This document shows, piece after piece, positions 13,793 through 27,355 of a stretch of DNA of 64,000 nt. A program made the position numbers and the translations under genes. The stretch is from Rhyacichthys aspro (Eukaryota > Chordata > Actinopteri > Gobiiformes > Rhyacichthyidae). The stretch lies in contig CM072152.1 in NCBI GenBank assembly GCA_036850595.1, positions 10,311,640-10,375,639 of the forward strand, read 5' to 3'. The notes beneath the pieces are model-generated. The model was given only the letters and a program-made list of their open reading frames with translations. It searched no databases and was not told the origin of the DNA. Position 1 is the stretch's first letter, and each line of letters starts with the position of its first letter.

Positions 13793-15828
13793 TTTATTTG
13801 ACATTTTGTTTCTCAAGATAAATGTGCTATCTTAGGACTACTTCAACTTCCATCCACTCCCTATTCCAACTATGTCAATCCATACATAGTCACAAACCAA
13901 AACTACAGAATGAATCCAGCAGTATTCAGATTTCCCTCACAGTCCCACAAAAAAACCAGCAAACACACGCAAAATACAAAATAAAAACATAAAACCAACG
14001 TGACATGAGTGAAAGGTGCATTGTAGAACCATTTACACAGACTCTCAATTCCAAATACAACAGCATGATGATGATGGGAAATGAATAGTAATTTTAAAAT
14101 AGCATTGAGATCTCATAATTTTTACCAGAGAAACTGGTGTTAACATCAGTGTTTGAAACACTGAAGAATTACAAAATTTCAGCATTTATACCATTTTATT
14201 TTGAACTCTAAACAACATGATGAAATCCAGCAGTGTTTCGGTAAAAGTGTGCTAGCAAACCCGCACACAAAATTAGTAAATCATAACCTAATTGTGTTCT
14301 AACAATTTTACATTGTTTGTGATTAACATTAAGAAACACTTAAAGCTGTAAAAATAGACTTTTGGGGGAGAGCAGATAAACATTCAACCTTTCAAAATGC
14401 TGGTATCACAATCCACAGTAAGCCAAAACTTGACACATTTTCTCATCAGGAGCCAGAACAGCATTGTGCAAATAGCAGTAACAGAACATCAGTGCTACTC
14501 ATTCAATCTCATCTCAGACAGACTTTAACATATCTGCTTTTTACAAAGTAGTCAGCATGATGTCAAGTAAAGTTTGAGTGGGTCATTTGATTTTTAGCAT
14601 CACCTGCTGGCTGTTATTGGGCATTGCATGTGCAGTGCACAAAATAAAATAACACTAGGACATTAGTGAGCCATGAAGAATCCCTCACAATACTTCCAGA
14701 GGTACATAAGTCGTAAAGCTCTCATAATGTAGATCTGATTTAACAAGACATCATTTGCCCAAGTAGAATACACCTTCACTTAAATACAAAGGGGAGGGGG
14801 AGGGGGGGTTATAACATAGTGCACATGCGCTCATACAGCACACGCACATTGATATCTAGTACACATAGACATAGATGCAGCAGTCATTCACCAGGCAAAA
14901 TTTGATGGCTTTAAAACTCGTCCATCACAGCTCACATGCTTAAACTCACTCGCATCATTTCAGCTTCAACTTAAAGAGAAAACCCACCCTAAAACATATG
15001 TAGCCTCAGATTAGCGTCTTTAAATTGTGATTTCTCTTTGGAAGAGACAGGGTTCCTATGCATTTCATATCATTGCTAATGCAAGGTTAGATCCTGAAAC
15101 ATTCATATACAATTTCTCTAAGTATTTGTCTGAAATAAGTTTGTTTAAGCAAATATAATAAACGTAACATTTTTCAAAGGTTGAATAAATTTGACTGGCT
15201 TTCTCAAGATTCCTTTAACAATCTTTATAATAAAATGGTATTTGATGAGTGCATTGCACATCATGGTGAATGTACAGGGGAAATTTTAAAAGTACATTTT
15301 GCAGACACAAAATCTCAACCATCAGTCTCATTTGCACATTCCCTGATCACATCCATAAGGCTGTTTTTAAATGACTTTAAATCAAACTTTAAGGCCTTAA
15401 AATGATCAAGTCAACAGTTCGTAGCTTCCTTGCTTGTCCAAATGATTTCACACTTGTGTAGGAACACCAATGAAAGGTTCTTTCTCAGCACATGGTAATA
15501 TCACATCACATGTAGATTTTTTAGGGTTGATTTCCCTTTAAATAGCTTTGTGTTATCTATTTTGAAGGGTTTTACAGCACTCTTAAATCAAGCATTCACA
15601 CATGCGAATCCAGGTGTTGATGTCAGGTGTGAAGTTGAATTGACACTGAAGTAGACGTAATCCGACACTTTATTGCAGTTTGTGTTTCTGTGGAAAGGGC
15701 CACGGCTTGGAGAGAGGGTTGGCAAGAGTCAATAGAAAACAACTATTCCTCCCCACTCAAACTCCTGTGCATTAACGACTCCCGGGGCACCAAGCACTTT
15801 CTGCTTTGAGGGGGAGGTCTGTTTCTTT
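13793..15828 (-). other. ILRUN: ILRUN 3' untranslated region (inferred)
   Basis: After the ILRUN stop codon at 15829 there is no further coding sequence on this strand. A minus-strand AATAAA lies at 13793-13798, giving a 3' UTR of about 2 kb. A long 3' UTR is also my recollection for mammalian ILRUN. The stretch includes a run of C on the transcript (14791-14808, GGGGAGGGGGAGGGGGGG on the plus strand). Earlier poly(A) sites are possible. Confidence 0.4.
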
Positions 15829-18800
15829 CTAGCTCTGTCCAAAGGGATAGGGTCCATGAATACCCTGGAAAGAGAAAGACATTACGATTATTACTGCCAG
15901 AACAGAAATTTTAGTGACACAGATTGTTTAAGCAAATCTCTACTGATTACATACTATACATACACACCTGCCCATATGTCACCACAGAAAGATTGGTTTG
16001 AAGACCATTTGACGCCCTATTTACAGCATTATGAGAGAGTCCATTTTGATCTTGTATTGGATCTTGTGTACGCTCCCAGGCTCCACCGGGGTCTTTGAAA
16101 CTGTTGTCAGTGGCATCATGCTTGTTCTTTTGTGGTGAGGCAAAAGGGTTGAAGTCTCCTTGAACATTGCGCTGGGGTTGGGTGTTGAATTCGGTCTCAA
16201 AGGAGGATAGCTGCTGAGTCACGCCAAGGAGACCACCAATTTCTACACTAAGTATTACCCAAATTACATCTGTGGAAAAAAACAAAAGTAGGGATAAATA
16301 TGGAATGAGTTTTGTGTAACTGTATCAACAATAAAACTGAGGGGCTTTGTTTAGGGACCCTTATTTTGTAAATAACATTGCACTGAACAAAGAGAACTTA
16401 AATGAGCTAATTCGGTTTTATATACTGCAGTCTCAAAAAAAGACACCTTGGGGGAAAAAAACTAATAGTGAGGGCTGGTTCAACTTTGGGTATTATTTGG
16501 AGACTCTGGTTGAAATAGTGGCGCAACAGAAACACAACAGGATGCTTGCTATACTGAACAAGATGAACCATCCCCTGCATTGAGCTTTTAACCAACAGAG
16601 AGCTGCCAGTGGACAGCAAAGATCAGTGAGCTGCAGGACAGAACACCACAAGAACTCCTTCTTCTCGACTGCCATAAGACTCCAGAGTCAATCAGTCTAT
16701 GGAAGATTTATTTGAAAAATAACAATTGATTTTTGTTTTGGAGATTAAAGAGTGAGTCCCTAAAATAAAGGCTGCCACGTCATACAGCTGAAAATGTGGA
16801 AACAATATTGTTATTATGAACACACAACTGTTTTATCCGCTTGTGTATAATTTCACAGACACATTTGGCCAGGCTAAATGACTAACATATAACTGACTCA
16901 ATTCTGAAAGCAGAGGTAACCTACCTCCATAGAATAATCCTGTGGCTGTACACATCCTCCACTGGCCCTGGTACATGCCGGGGGCTGTGGGACTTCTCAT
17001 CTGGACACTAACATCTGCTATTTCTTGGGGGTCTAAAGACTTCACCATAACTGTGTTTACATGCCCGAACTGATCACCACCAATGTACTTGAGACAAACC
17101 CCTGGAGGCCAGGACTCTGCACCTATTGGATTCAATAACAACCAATCAAAACATAGCAAAGATGCTAGTAAATTACTCAGAGAATCATGAGATAGCAATA
17201 GGGTATTTTATAGCACTAGTGTTGATAAAACATAAATACCATGTGTGTTATCTGCCTTCTTTATTTTATTTACAAGTTGGTTCATGCAAATTAGCCACGT
17301 GAGGTCATATTCATAGATTACATATAATAGTACACATAATAATCAAATTTGACTTGGAAAAAAAAGATTTGACTGTTTGGTGGACAAGATTACTGCCAAA
17401 AAAACCACACATGAACATGTTGCCCACCTGTGTTTTGTATCCTCCACGTCTTTGTGAACGGTGTATCTGGGGGAACTGACTCTCCCTCTCCGATTGTCAC
17501 ATCTTCAACAAAGGACATGGATGGTGTGTTGATGCTGGGACTCTCAAAGTCATAATATGCACCAATAGCAGCCTGTAGATTCCTGTTGCAAAACAGACAG
17601 AATGAAGGGGAGAATATATTTAGTACAAAGTTCACATTCATGACAGTGGCACAGTGGCTTCAAGTTCAACTCCTTTAATGTTAAGCTGTCCACACTATTT
17701 CTATTAAATACATTAAATTTATGGATACATCTGATATCTAACAAAAGATGTTACATGTTTTGCTACATGCCTTTTTGTTTTTTACAATATACAACCTACA
17801 GTTTAACAATACCTTTGACGTAACACAGCTCAGACCTGGTTATTATAATAGGCTAAAAAATCCTTCAAAATCTTACTACAACTGTTAAATTGGTGACCAC
17901 AGTGACTACTGTGTGAGGCATAATATGTCAGCTGAATAAAAATTAAACAACCATGACATACGGGGGACTGGGAGCTAGATTCTTTTTTCCATCTTAACCA
18001 ATCAGTATCAGAATATCCCAATCAGGTATAAAAGGCTGTGATGGCTGAATAGTATATTACAGTGTGTGGAAGAATTCTTCGTACATTAAGAGTAAATTGT
18101 TACTGTTTAATTGCTTTTAACTTATCGTGTAAAACAAGCGTTGACAGAAACTATTTTTGAAGGCAATCCCGACTCCAACCACTGTCACTTATCGCGTCAT
18201 CAGTGGGATTTCCCCGCTGCAACAGAAACATAAACGTTACATTTATTTGAACCGCTTTGCTTATGAACAGACCAAAGGGTATAAGAAATTGAGGGGGACA
18301 CAAAGGTTTTGATTTTAACCCACTTGTTGTCACGACGGGTTGCGTCAGCAGACTGACGTGAAGTGACTGGTTTCTCGAAGAGCACGGTTTAACTGGCTCT
18401 GGAGACTCTTACGTAACACTACACACGATAATCTGCACTCATGGCTCTGTACTCAAATTAGCAGGCTAGCTCGCTAGTCTGCGACTTGCTTGATTAGTTG
18501 CTATTTACGGGTACTAGTTACACCTTTGGTGCAAGACAAACTTTTCGTTTCCCCGTTTGCTCTAAAGTCTTCTTTGAGAAGCACTTAGTGTGCAAAACAC
18601 AAAATGTTTCCCTGGCTTTAAGCATTAAAGCTAAACCCATAACACAATGTAGGCCTATTAGGCACTTTTACATTTTACCCATATTGAAAGCACAATATAC
18701 TGCAGAGCTACATAAAGCTGCATAACATCAGGCCTTCACATCCCCGCACTCACCAGTTCGTCATGTCCAGGAAGAAGGCGCAGCCGGCGGGATTGAGTTG

Positions 18801-18911
18801 GAAGCCCAGCAGCCTCTGAAACTCTGAAATCAGGACGTCCTTGTCCGTGGTGCCCATGCAGCTGAACTTCTGCATCAGCTCCGCGTCCACGTCCATGTCT
18901 GTGCCTTCCAT
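15829..18911 (-). CDS. ILRUN: ILRUN, inflammation and lipid regulator with UBA-like and NBR1-like domains
   Basis: Five coding exons on the minus strand, 18754-18911, 17428-17582, 16925-17122, 15968-16269 and 15829-15864, join in phase to 282 residues (human about 298). The start ATG at 18911 gives MEGTDMDVDAELMQKFSC, matching the vertebrate N-terminus. Residues about 15-65 are the UBA-like fold (DKDVLISEFQRLLGFQLNP, then NLQAAIGAYYDFES). Residues about 75-185 are the NBR1-like FW domain, with the hallmark tryptophans in KTWRIQNTG, AESWPPGVCL and GQWRMCTATG. The C-terminal tail is low complexity (FNTQPQ, NPFASPQKN). The last exon has only 12 codons and ends HGPYPFGQS, as in mammals. Family knowledge: ILRUN lowers IRF3-dependent antiviral and TNF transcription through p300/CBP and affects lipoprotein levels. 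It starts about 625 bases from SNRPC, head to head. Confidence 0.96.
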
Positions 18912-19535
18912 AAGTGGCGCTGTCCCGCGACGGAGACGAGTCTGTCCGGGGTACTGTTAGTTTAGTCCGAGGCCTCTTCCAGCCATAACAGCCATAACAA
19001 CAACCACCTCCACAACAACAAGCGCCACTGCGCATGGCATGAGCTAGGGGACGCTGTTTGACGTTACAGTAGCGCGAGCGTCACCCTGCGCCAATCACGA
19101 GGCGGGGACGACGTCAGCTGTTGCTATTTGCGGTCATCTTTTCATTGGTTTATGAATAAATCAGTTATTTTACCCAGAAAAAATATTCTATTCACAGTGT
19201 AGTTAAATGTCTTATAAATGCAGAGCCCTAACTAAAATAAAGACCCACTATCCCTGGATTGTGAAGAAACCAGATTTGCGCTGTAATATTTTTACTGCTT
19301 CTTGTTTAAAGAATTAGCTCTTATGTTTAATTCTGTAAATGCATGCAGACATGCACAAATCACATGCAAACATTTTAAAATATATGTATATATATAACAT
19401 TTTCCCACCCAAAAAAACTAAGAACTTTTTTTTTTTCATGCGGAACTAACGTGCGGTAGTTCTTAAAACTGCTGGGAAGTAATTTTAGAGACACCGGTGT
19501 CGCGCTCTCGACGGCGATTGCGGTGGAACCGAAAC
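18912..19535. promoter_or_regulatory. Bidirectional promoter of ILRUN and SNRPC
   Basis: The 624 bases between the two start codons are CpG-rich compared with the surrounding DNA and have no convincing TATA box near either gene. Visible sites are a CCAAT box in GCGCCAATCACG (about 19092), a GC box (GAGGCGGGG), a CRE-like ACGTCA (about 19108) and an inverted CCAAT (ATTGG, about 19145). This is the usual make-up of a divergent housekeeping promoter and suggests the two genes are co-expressed. Confidence 0.7.
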
Positions 19536-22500
19536 ATGCCTAAGTAAGTTTAAAAAAAATGCTTTTGTTTTATATTTGTTGTTGGTCCACTGCTTTCTAA
19601 ACCTCTGCGACTAGCTATATTTGCTTTTAAGTAAATTTTAGTCTGAAATAATGCACCCTAGCGGCTTGGTTGTGGTGTTCGTTGGGAGCTTTGTTTGGGC
19701 TGTGTCTATTTGCTGGAGCATGAGAACAGTAAAACTACCATTATCATTTAAATCTTAACAACATATAATTGCATGACGTAATCACATTGCAAGACACTCT
19801 AATATTTCCTTAATATACGTCAAATTATCTATAAATTAGGTATTGTGGAAGTAGTAAACGTAATTAAAAGCAAGGGCGTTCATTCTGGAGTTTTCCCACC
19901 GAGGGTCGCACTTCTCATCAGAAAGAAGTGCCAGTTTACCTTTAGACGAGATAAGAAAAGCCTGCCTGAGTTTTAAAGTGACGTTTTATTAAACGTTGTT
20001 GCACGACAAATAAGTAATACATGCATTTGTGCTTAATGTTTCACGATAAAGACACAAATGCACTCTGAGCATGAACAAAAAGGCCATATTAATTTAATGT
20101 ATTTCAGTGCCCTCACAATCTGGACCTTTTCCCACAGGTTTTACTGTGACTACTGTGACACCTACCTCACACATGACTCTGTAAGTTAAAATTTAATTTT
20201 ATGCACTTCACATCGCTATAAGTAATTTTGTAACAAATATGGTGATATGTGTAACTGTAAACTGATCACTTCTCAGTCATAGTATCTAAAGTCTGATGTG
20301 GTTGTATTCCAGCCTTCAGTGAGGAAGACCCACTGTAGTGGGCGAAAACACAAAGAAAATGTGAAAGATTATTACCAGAAGTGGATGGAGGAGCAGGCGC
20401 AGAGTCTCATTGATAAAACAAGTAAGTATAAAATGAGATACATTGAACGTGAGCTATACCTACGCACTGGTAAGACTTATGTTCAACTTCCTCGTACATC
20501 ATGAGCGCAATTGCAACGGAAACCTTGTGAGATCAAAACAAGAGCAGCTGTCTGGGCCAGCCACCACAGTTACTCAGGGGCGACTGCAGCGGAGTTTAGT
20601 GTTCAGATCAGAAATCTAACGCGCTGACACTATACTACACCCCATTCACCCAGCCTCCCACTCCTCCACCAACATCTTGTTTTCTGTCACTTCCAGTCAA
20701 ACAACATTAGTTTGACCGATATAAAGTGTTAGGATACAAAATAGAAGGCACAATCATGTAAGAGATTATGAACAACACAAGCTGACTTTACTCATAAATT
20801 GTGTAAAACACAGTGGACATCTTTCTCATTATTATTTTCATGAACAGTCCAGGCATAGTTCATCTTGGAATGCACCTACTCTGTACATTTTTTTTATTTA
20901 TTTTATAATTTATTTATTTGTTGCTTTGTATGTGTTTGGAAGGTAAATAGGCACTTTTTCATCAAAATATATTGCAGATTTTCCTTTCTTTTTTTCTTTT
21001 TTTTTGTTCTTTTACATAAACCATTGTGATTATTAGTTTTGAAATACTCTCAAAGGGTAGAATAGGGCGTTATGTTATTTATGGATTAAGAGCTTGTGCT
21101 TTTCTGTTGTAAAATGGGACCTCTAGTGGCTGTTCTTTGTTATGTCTAAGTCATTTAATCCCACTCTAATGTGGGCACTTGCAGCTTTTCTATAATTTGC
21201 ATTTTAGTGGATATAAAGTAGATGTGTGGGATATCTAAGCTCTGTACTTAATACTCTGAAATATGGGTTACAGTCACTGTCTTACATTAGACCCTATTTT
21301 CTAATCAATTGTTTGATTTTTCTCTTCTTGTAAACCTCGCACACCCCAATAGCCCATGTCAGGAACATGTTATAAATGTTGCGTTCTTGTCTTCTACAGC
21401 TGCTGCATTTCAACAGGGAAAGATTCCTCCTTCACCTTTCCCTGGCGGTCCTCCCCCTGGTGAGTCTTTGTCCTTATTCAAAATATATTAGCACCTCTTA
21501 ACTACACCTACAGAGAGATTTAGATGAAAGCCATAATGTGGGCATTGAGCTTAATGAAATTGAGTCTTACTTTGTTTTGCTCTAGTTCAACAACTTCTAC
21601 TTTTTCCTTCAACAAACTTTCTTTCAGCATTCAAACATATTTACTAATGTTATTGTGGAATTGTTGTTTCTGTAAGTTAGTGCAAATGAAGGCCAACAAC
21701 ACTATTGTATGTAAAACAGTCTGTTGAATGCTAATTAGCAGCATTTATTAGTTATGAAAGCGCTCTTGCTCTCAGCACTTTGAAGTGTAGCTTTCAAAGG
21801 AGACAGCAGACAGAACTCAAAAAGGCCCAAATCATTTTTGACCATATTTGCATCTGAAAGGAAAAAATATTTAGTTTGAAATAGCAGAGATGCTCCCATG
21901 AAGTATATGATTTTGTTTGAATATTAGTAAAGACTTGCTTCTGCTTCAGGTAGTTTGTACATATTACTGTCAGAACATAGATTTTTAGCATCCGTTCATG
22001 TTTTCAGGTGGCCCTCCACGTCCTGGCATGCTGCCCACACCACCAATGGGTGGACCTCCTATGATGCCTATGATGGGGCCTCCTCCACATGGGATGATGC
22101 CCGGTGGACCTGGTAAGAAATGCAGTTTAAAGGGTTTGCCTGTGTATAATCTATTGCTTATTAGATAAAGTCAGTGAGCAATCTCCAGTCATGAAAATGA
22201 CCTGGAAACATTTTTTGTCGTAATTTCTGTGAAGTTACATTTAGTTTGAAACTTAAAAGGGCTGTTACATAAATGGTGCAATATAACAGGATGCCCTTCC
22301 ATAAACCCAAAGGAAACCTAATGTTTGTGTTGACCATGTGAGGAAAAAGAAATTATCACTATACTTCCAGGAAGATAAAGTCTAGAAATCTTGTGGAAAA
22401 GTCCTATATAGTGAAAACATTTATAATATAAAGATGGTACTTCTGACAAAAATCAAAAAATTAGATATAAAGTAATTTGTTTATATTGCAGTTGGATTGC

Positions 22501-22814
22501 TTAACAAATATTGCATAGCACTTTCTGAATAACCCAAAAGGGAAAAAGAGTCAAATATCCTCACCAGAGCCGCTCATTTAATATTGAGAGTCTTTGAAAG
22601 GCACTTGCATGCATTGTTTTGAGGGTTTGTACTGTGCATAGCAGCGTTACATGAATAAAAGACTAAGCTGTGTAAACCAACTTGTTCTTCAGGAGGCATG
22701 AGGCCGCCGATGGGAGGGCCAATGCAGATGATGCCAGGGCCACCACACATGATGCGTCACCCTCGGCCAATGATGATGCCAGTAAGGCCTGGCATGATGC
22801 GACCAGACAGATAA
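19536..22814 (+). CDS. SNRPC: SNRPC, U1 small nuclear ribonucleoprotein C
   Basis: Six exons, 19536-19543, 20138-20180, 20313-20421, 21400-21459, 22008-22112 and 22693-22814, join in phase to 148 residues (human 159). The first exon holds only ATGCCTAA, so two complete codons, as in other animals. Residues 4-36 are the matrin-type U1-C zinc finger with Cys6, Cys9, His24 and His30 all present. Residues 37-60 continue the helix (KDYYQKWMEEQAQSLIDKT), and the rest is a Pro/Gly/Met-rich tail (GGPPMMPMMGPPPHGMMPGG) ending MMRPDR. In the family, U1-C binds U1 snRNP and stabilises pairing of U1 snRNA with the 5' splice site. The tail is a little shorter than in mammals. All splice sites are canonical. 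Confidence 0.97.
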
Positions 22815-23150
22815 GACAGAGGATTGTCTCTGTTCTTTGTTGCCATTAACAGACTTGGTCTAGTGAGCACACATGGGTTCACACACTCGGATTTCTTTAA
22901 ACTCAGTTTAATTTTCTAATCTTTGTAAAACTTCTGCTCTAGCTGAACATGGTATTTATTACTACACCCTCAGTAGGCATCATTCAGATTCCTTTTTTAA
23001 AAAACCTACAGTACTGACTTCAATACTCTCTGAGCACGTCTTAAAGAGATGTTTCATTTGATATTTTTAAATAGTTTTTGTTTTTTTATAATGTGTTTTT
23101 GATGGATTTCAGTGCATTGGTGAATAAAACCTTGATTTCAAAACTGATTA
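22815..23150 (+). terminator. SNRPC: SNRPC 3' untranslated region and poly(A) signal
   Basis: An AATAAA hexamer at 23123-23128 lies about 310 bases after the stop codon and is followed by T-rich sequence (TTGTTGTTG), consistent with a cleavage site near 23145. No stronger signal intervenes. Confidence 0.7.
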
Positions 23151-26100
23151 TTGTTGTTGAATATTTTACAGAGCACATTAAAGATGGAATAGCAAAGCAA
23201 TATTAGCATACAGCATAATACTTACCATGATGTTTATTGCAGTTTATAAGCACATTAATTTTCCTGTATACTAGTGTATATATATACCATTACTGACATT
23301 ATAGTAAAAGAATAAGATACTTTTTCAGTATTGCTGTTTCTTTTTTCTTGTTGGATATGAATGACATAACTTTTGTGCTTTAAAGATAGGCTGCTTCCCT
23401 GGTGATTTTCTGTGACTGGCTTGAGAAATGTCAGCATTTTTTTTCCAAGTTGCGTAATCCAGTCTGTATTAAATTCAGTGCCTCTTTTGGTCACAATACC
23501 AAGGTTAAAACATTCTTGAAATATCAGCCGTAGTTTTTTTTTGTTTTTTTACCAGAGTTTAGACAGAGTAGGTTGCACTTCAAGGTGAGCCTTGCACTGC
23601 TTGAGGACGCTAAAAGGTTCTTGTATTTGAACTTAGCCACATGAGATTTAACAAAGTGGCATTTACACATTCCCTGTGCTCAAAGGTGAGAATATGTTTG
23701 TTAAACGTGACAGACTAGCGACCTGTGCTAGTTGTAATAATGTCCTTGAGCGCATCACCTTCTCCATCCTAACAGAAGCAGATGTTAGAGAAGGGAATAG
23801 TGCAGTTGTTTCATTAGATAACGCTGACCCAGCCTTCATTAGTTTATTTAGTGAAGCATGTTTAAAGAATTACAGTTGTTACATAAGGATCTGTAGCTTG
23901 TGATTCATTATCTCAGTTGACATTTGTGTCTGCTATGCCTTGGAAGAATTCACTGCTTTCCTTCAGCTGGACTGTAATTTATAATCAGAACCTAATTATG
24001 ATTGTGTCTCAACAGATGGAGCTAGAGAGTTGTAATGGTTTGCAATTAGAAATCCAAGACACTGGAATAATCTACAATGAATGATTTTTTTTGTGCTCTT
24101 ATAAACTGTCAAATTTCTTTGAAATCTCACACTACTAGAGGACATTTTATGGTTTATCAAATTTCTAGGCCATGTATTAAGACATAAATTTGCTGGAGAC
24201 AATAGCCATGTGTTTCACGCTATGTTGGCCAATTTCTATATTTGAAGACCGGAGGGAGAGACCATCTAAAGTGAACTGTGCACCACATCCGCTGACTTTT
24301 TGTAGCTGTCAGTCATGCATGTTGTAAATTGTGATGTGCATGGCCACTCAATGAGACAGCTTCCATTAAATGTCCTATAAACATCCACTCTCTACATCAG
24401 CAAGACAGGAATAAAACCATGGAAATGCACATTTTATGCATATGTCGAGCATAGGCGGAGGCCCATGTGCCATCTGAAATCCAAAGACTCTTTATGAATA
24501 TTCAATCTGGCCATGAAGTGGAGCATTGCCCTGAAGGGAGTGTAGTGGAGTGGGAAAGTGTTTATGATTAGAGCTCGGGAGTTGAGGATCATAGGAAGTA
24601 TTACAATGAAGCTTACACAGGGGACAGTACTCCACTATTAAACAGCCATTTTAAGCTGTAGCAGGATGTAAAATTAGGTAAACTCTTGATGGTTTGCAGA
24701 TTAACAGTTAACATTAAAGTAACTGCAAGAATTAGACAAGAATCTCGCTTTACCCTCTGTTTGTACTAATATCAACACTTTACCATGCCACTAACATCCA
24801 CAGTCAGAAGAAATAGTGGACCAAAAGGTGAGTTGCTGATAAGGATGTTTATTAATGCTGTCCACTAACAACTGTTAAAATACTATTATGGAATAATGAG
24901 GACTTGCTGCTTGCTGTGTAGTTTGACCCTAACATTATAGCTGACTGAAGTTTGTACCAGAAAACTGCAATGCTAAAGTAGATCTATTTACAAGCCTGAT
25001 GTGCAGTTCTATTAAGTGGCAAAAGTTGTTGAGCAGCTCTAATTAAAAAACAAGTACATTGGAGCCTATTATTCAACTACTGATATTGGTTGTAAAAGCA
25101 CTGAACATGGTCCTAAATATCTCACGGTGTCATTCAAACATAAGTGTCATGCTCCATCCTGTTTTACAACTTTGTCACTACTTTATAAAAGCCAAACACA
25201 GCCAACACTGCTCGAGAACGGGGCTTTAGAATCACCCAAACCTCTTGGATGAGACAAAATGTTACATTTTCAATTACGATACAAATTTGATGCACTCTGA
25301 CTAAATGAAGAGGAACCTTTCTCCTACAACATTACCAACCAGCTCTCTAAGATCACAGTTTTTCCTTTTGTAACACAGACCCAATGTGAGGACGAAAACT
25401 CACAGTAGACAGGTTCTCCATTGCTTCCATACAGAAGAAGATAACATGACATCCATCTTGAGTTTCTTCTTGTTATGATCATTTTAGTTCTACATCCATG
25501 ACGGTGCATTTTCCCTCTGTGTGGTCTGTATTTGGCAATCTTACCAACCTTGGTTGAATGGTGAGCACAATAATACCCTGACTGACGAATTGTTGAAGTC
25601 AATTGGCTCACAACTGAATGGAGACCAGGATGATGCTTAGAAATATGGCATGAAGAGGATGATTGCACGGGGGCCGCTGGGCGGGATATTGATTAAAAGA
25701 AACACAGACGCTAAAGAGCTCTGCTGCGAGGCAAAGATTTTCGTAGACTCTCTCAATACGCGTGCTCTTCCCGTTTCCTCCCTTTTGTCTACCCCTTCGT
25801 CTCTCTTCTGTGCTGCCCGCCTCCTTCCTCCTGCTACCAACACTACTCTGTAATTTAATCCATTTAGTCATGGCTCGAGATCAATATCCATTTTCTTTGG
25901 CCTAAGGGAGAACCTCTTGCTTGTTTCAAACTGTGGTTGTGTTGGCCAGCAGGGGCTCCCACGGGCCTGTTGGCTCAAACAGATGTAGTACACTGCAGTA
26001 TCTGAGAAAACAAAGCAATCTCACTAATTCTGATCCAACCTGCTGCCCAAAATAAGTTTATCATTGTCAACTTTCTTCTCTGTAGATGAAGTGCTGAATG

Positions 26101-26779
26101 CAACCTGGCTTCACTGTACTTAAGTTAAATGACAAAAGTGCCAACAACCTGAGGCTCCAACAAAAGTGTCACTATCCACAAATTTGATGACTTAAAGCTG
26201 TTAAAGCCAGTGGCATAAACATTACGTTAATCGTTAAATGCCCTACTTTTAGATAGTGTCTTCGGAGAAGCAGTGTTGTGTCCTGCCACCGGCCAGCTGT
26301 GCTCCCAGAGGAGAATGACAGTCGGTGAGTCTCCTTCACCTGCTCCACTGCCTTGTGCATTGCCATGTTTTATAAATAAGCATGTTAAATATTCATTTGT
26401 CAGCATTTGCATGGGAAGTATTTTGTACTTCAGCAGTGAGTCCTGTAAAGTCAAAAGGACAGGCAAACATTTTATGCAGCCGTTTACTTCAATTACTGTT
26501 GGTGTGAAATAGGAATATTGAAAGATTTCAAGATACATTTTCCAGAACCAATCTGTCACTATTTGTCATTGCCAACATTAAAAGAAAGGTAAACTGTTTT
26601 TGGAGGGAAATCACACTCTCTCCTTTTTATTTATTTATTTTTTTAAAGAATTTCAACAGAATGTACCTGATATTTTTTTCTTCTAGTTGGGAAAATGGCT
26701 TAAAACCCAAATATTGTAAAAGCAATAATTTGTTAAAAAACAGGCTTTATGATGCCATCTACTGTTTATTATAAGGGAT

Positions 26780-26895
26780 TTTAATAGATGAGAACCGCTA
26801 TTCAGGAACAGAAAACCTTGGCCAATCACATGCTTGCAAAAATCACATCCTTGAAAAAGGAGCACTCCGATTGGTCGACACTGGTTTGTCATATG
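26780..26895 (+). repeat. CCAAT-box module, copy A
   Basis: Contains TTTTAATAGATGAGAA, then TTGGCCAATCAC (CCAAT at 26822), then CGATTGGTC (ATTGG at 26870-26874). Copy B lies exactly 576 bases to the right, with the same order and the same 48-base spacing between the two boxes. Where copy B has a TATA-like GTATAAG, copy A has CATATGA. It is probably a decayed promoter or the product of an old tandem duplication. Confidence 0.5.
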
Positions 26896-27355
26896 ACATT
26901 CCAGGAAGTTTAATAGCCTTAATTCTCAAAAAAGAAAAGCATCAACAGAGAAAAGGGAGGCAACATAAAGCGCTGATAAATACTGTCACTTTTATCACGT
27001 AATGTTTAACGAGGAATAGATAATTGCTTTCTGATGCTGAAGTCACAGCTAAGCTAATGCTAAACTCTAAACTTCAGTTTGGTGAAAAATTAGGAAAAAT
27101 TGGTTCAGTTTTTTGTTTTTTTGTTTTTTTTAAATAAAAGAGAAGCAGGAGAGGTCCCCAGGCTGCTTTTGTGAGTGAGTGGAATCTGAGACAGCAAAAA
27201 GAAAATAAGGTAATGGAGCTTTCATTCATTATATCTTTTGTGTTGCTTGCTTTCTGGGACAGTTTCCAAATTTGAAGAAAAAAAATCACCAAAAACAAAC
27301 AAACAATTAAAAAAATCAACTTTTTATTAATCTAATAGCCTTTATTTAAGGGTTT

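Noticed and set aside
18736..19035. Open frame overlapping ILRUN exon 1, starting with a Cys/Gly-rich stretch
   Set aside because: It is an out-of-frame shadow of the ILRUN first exon and the CpG-rich promoter; the ILRUN frame with MEGTDMDVD is the real one.
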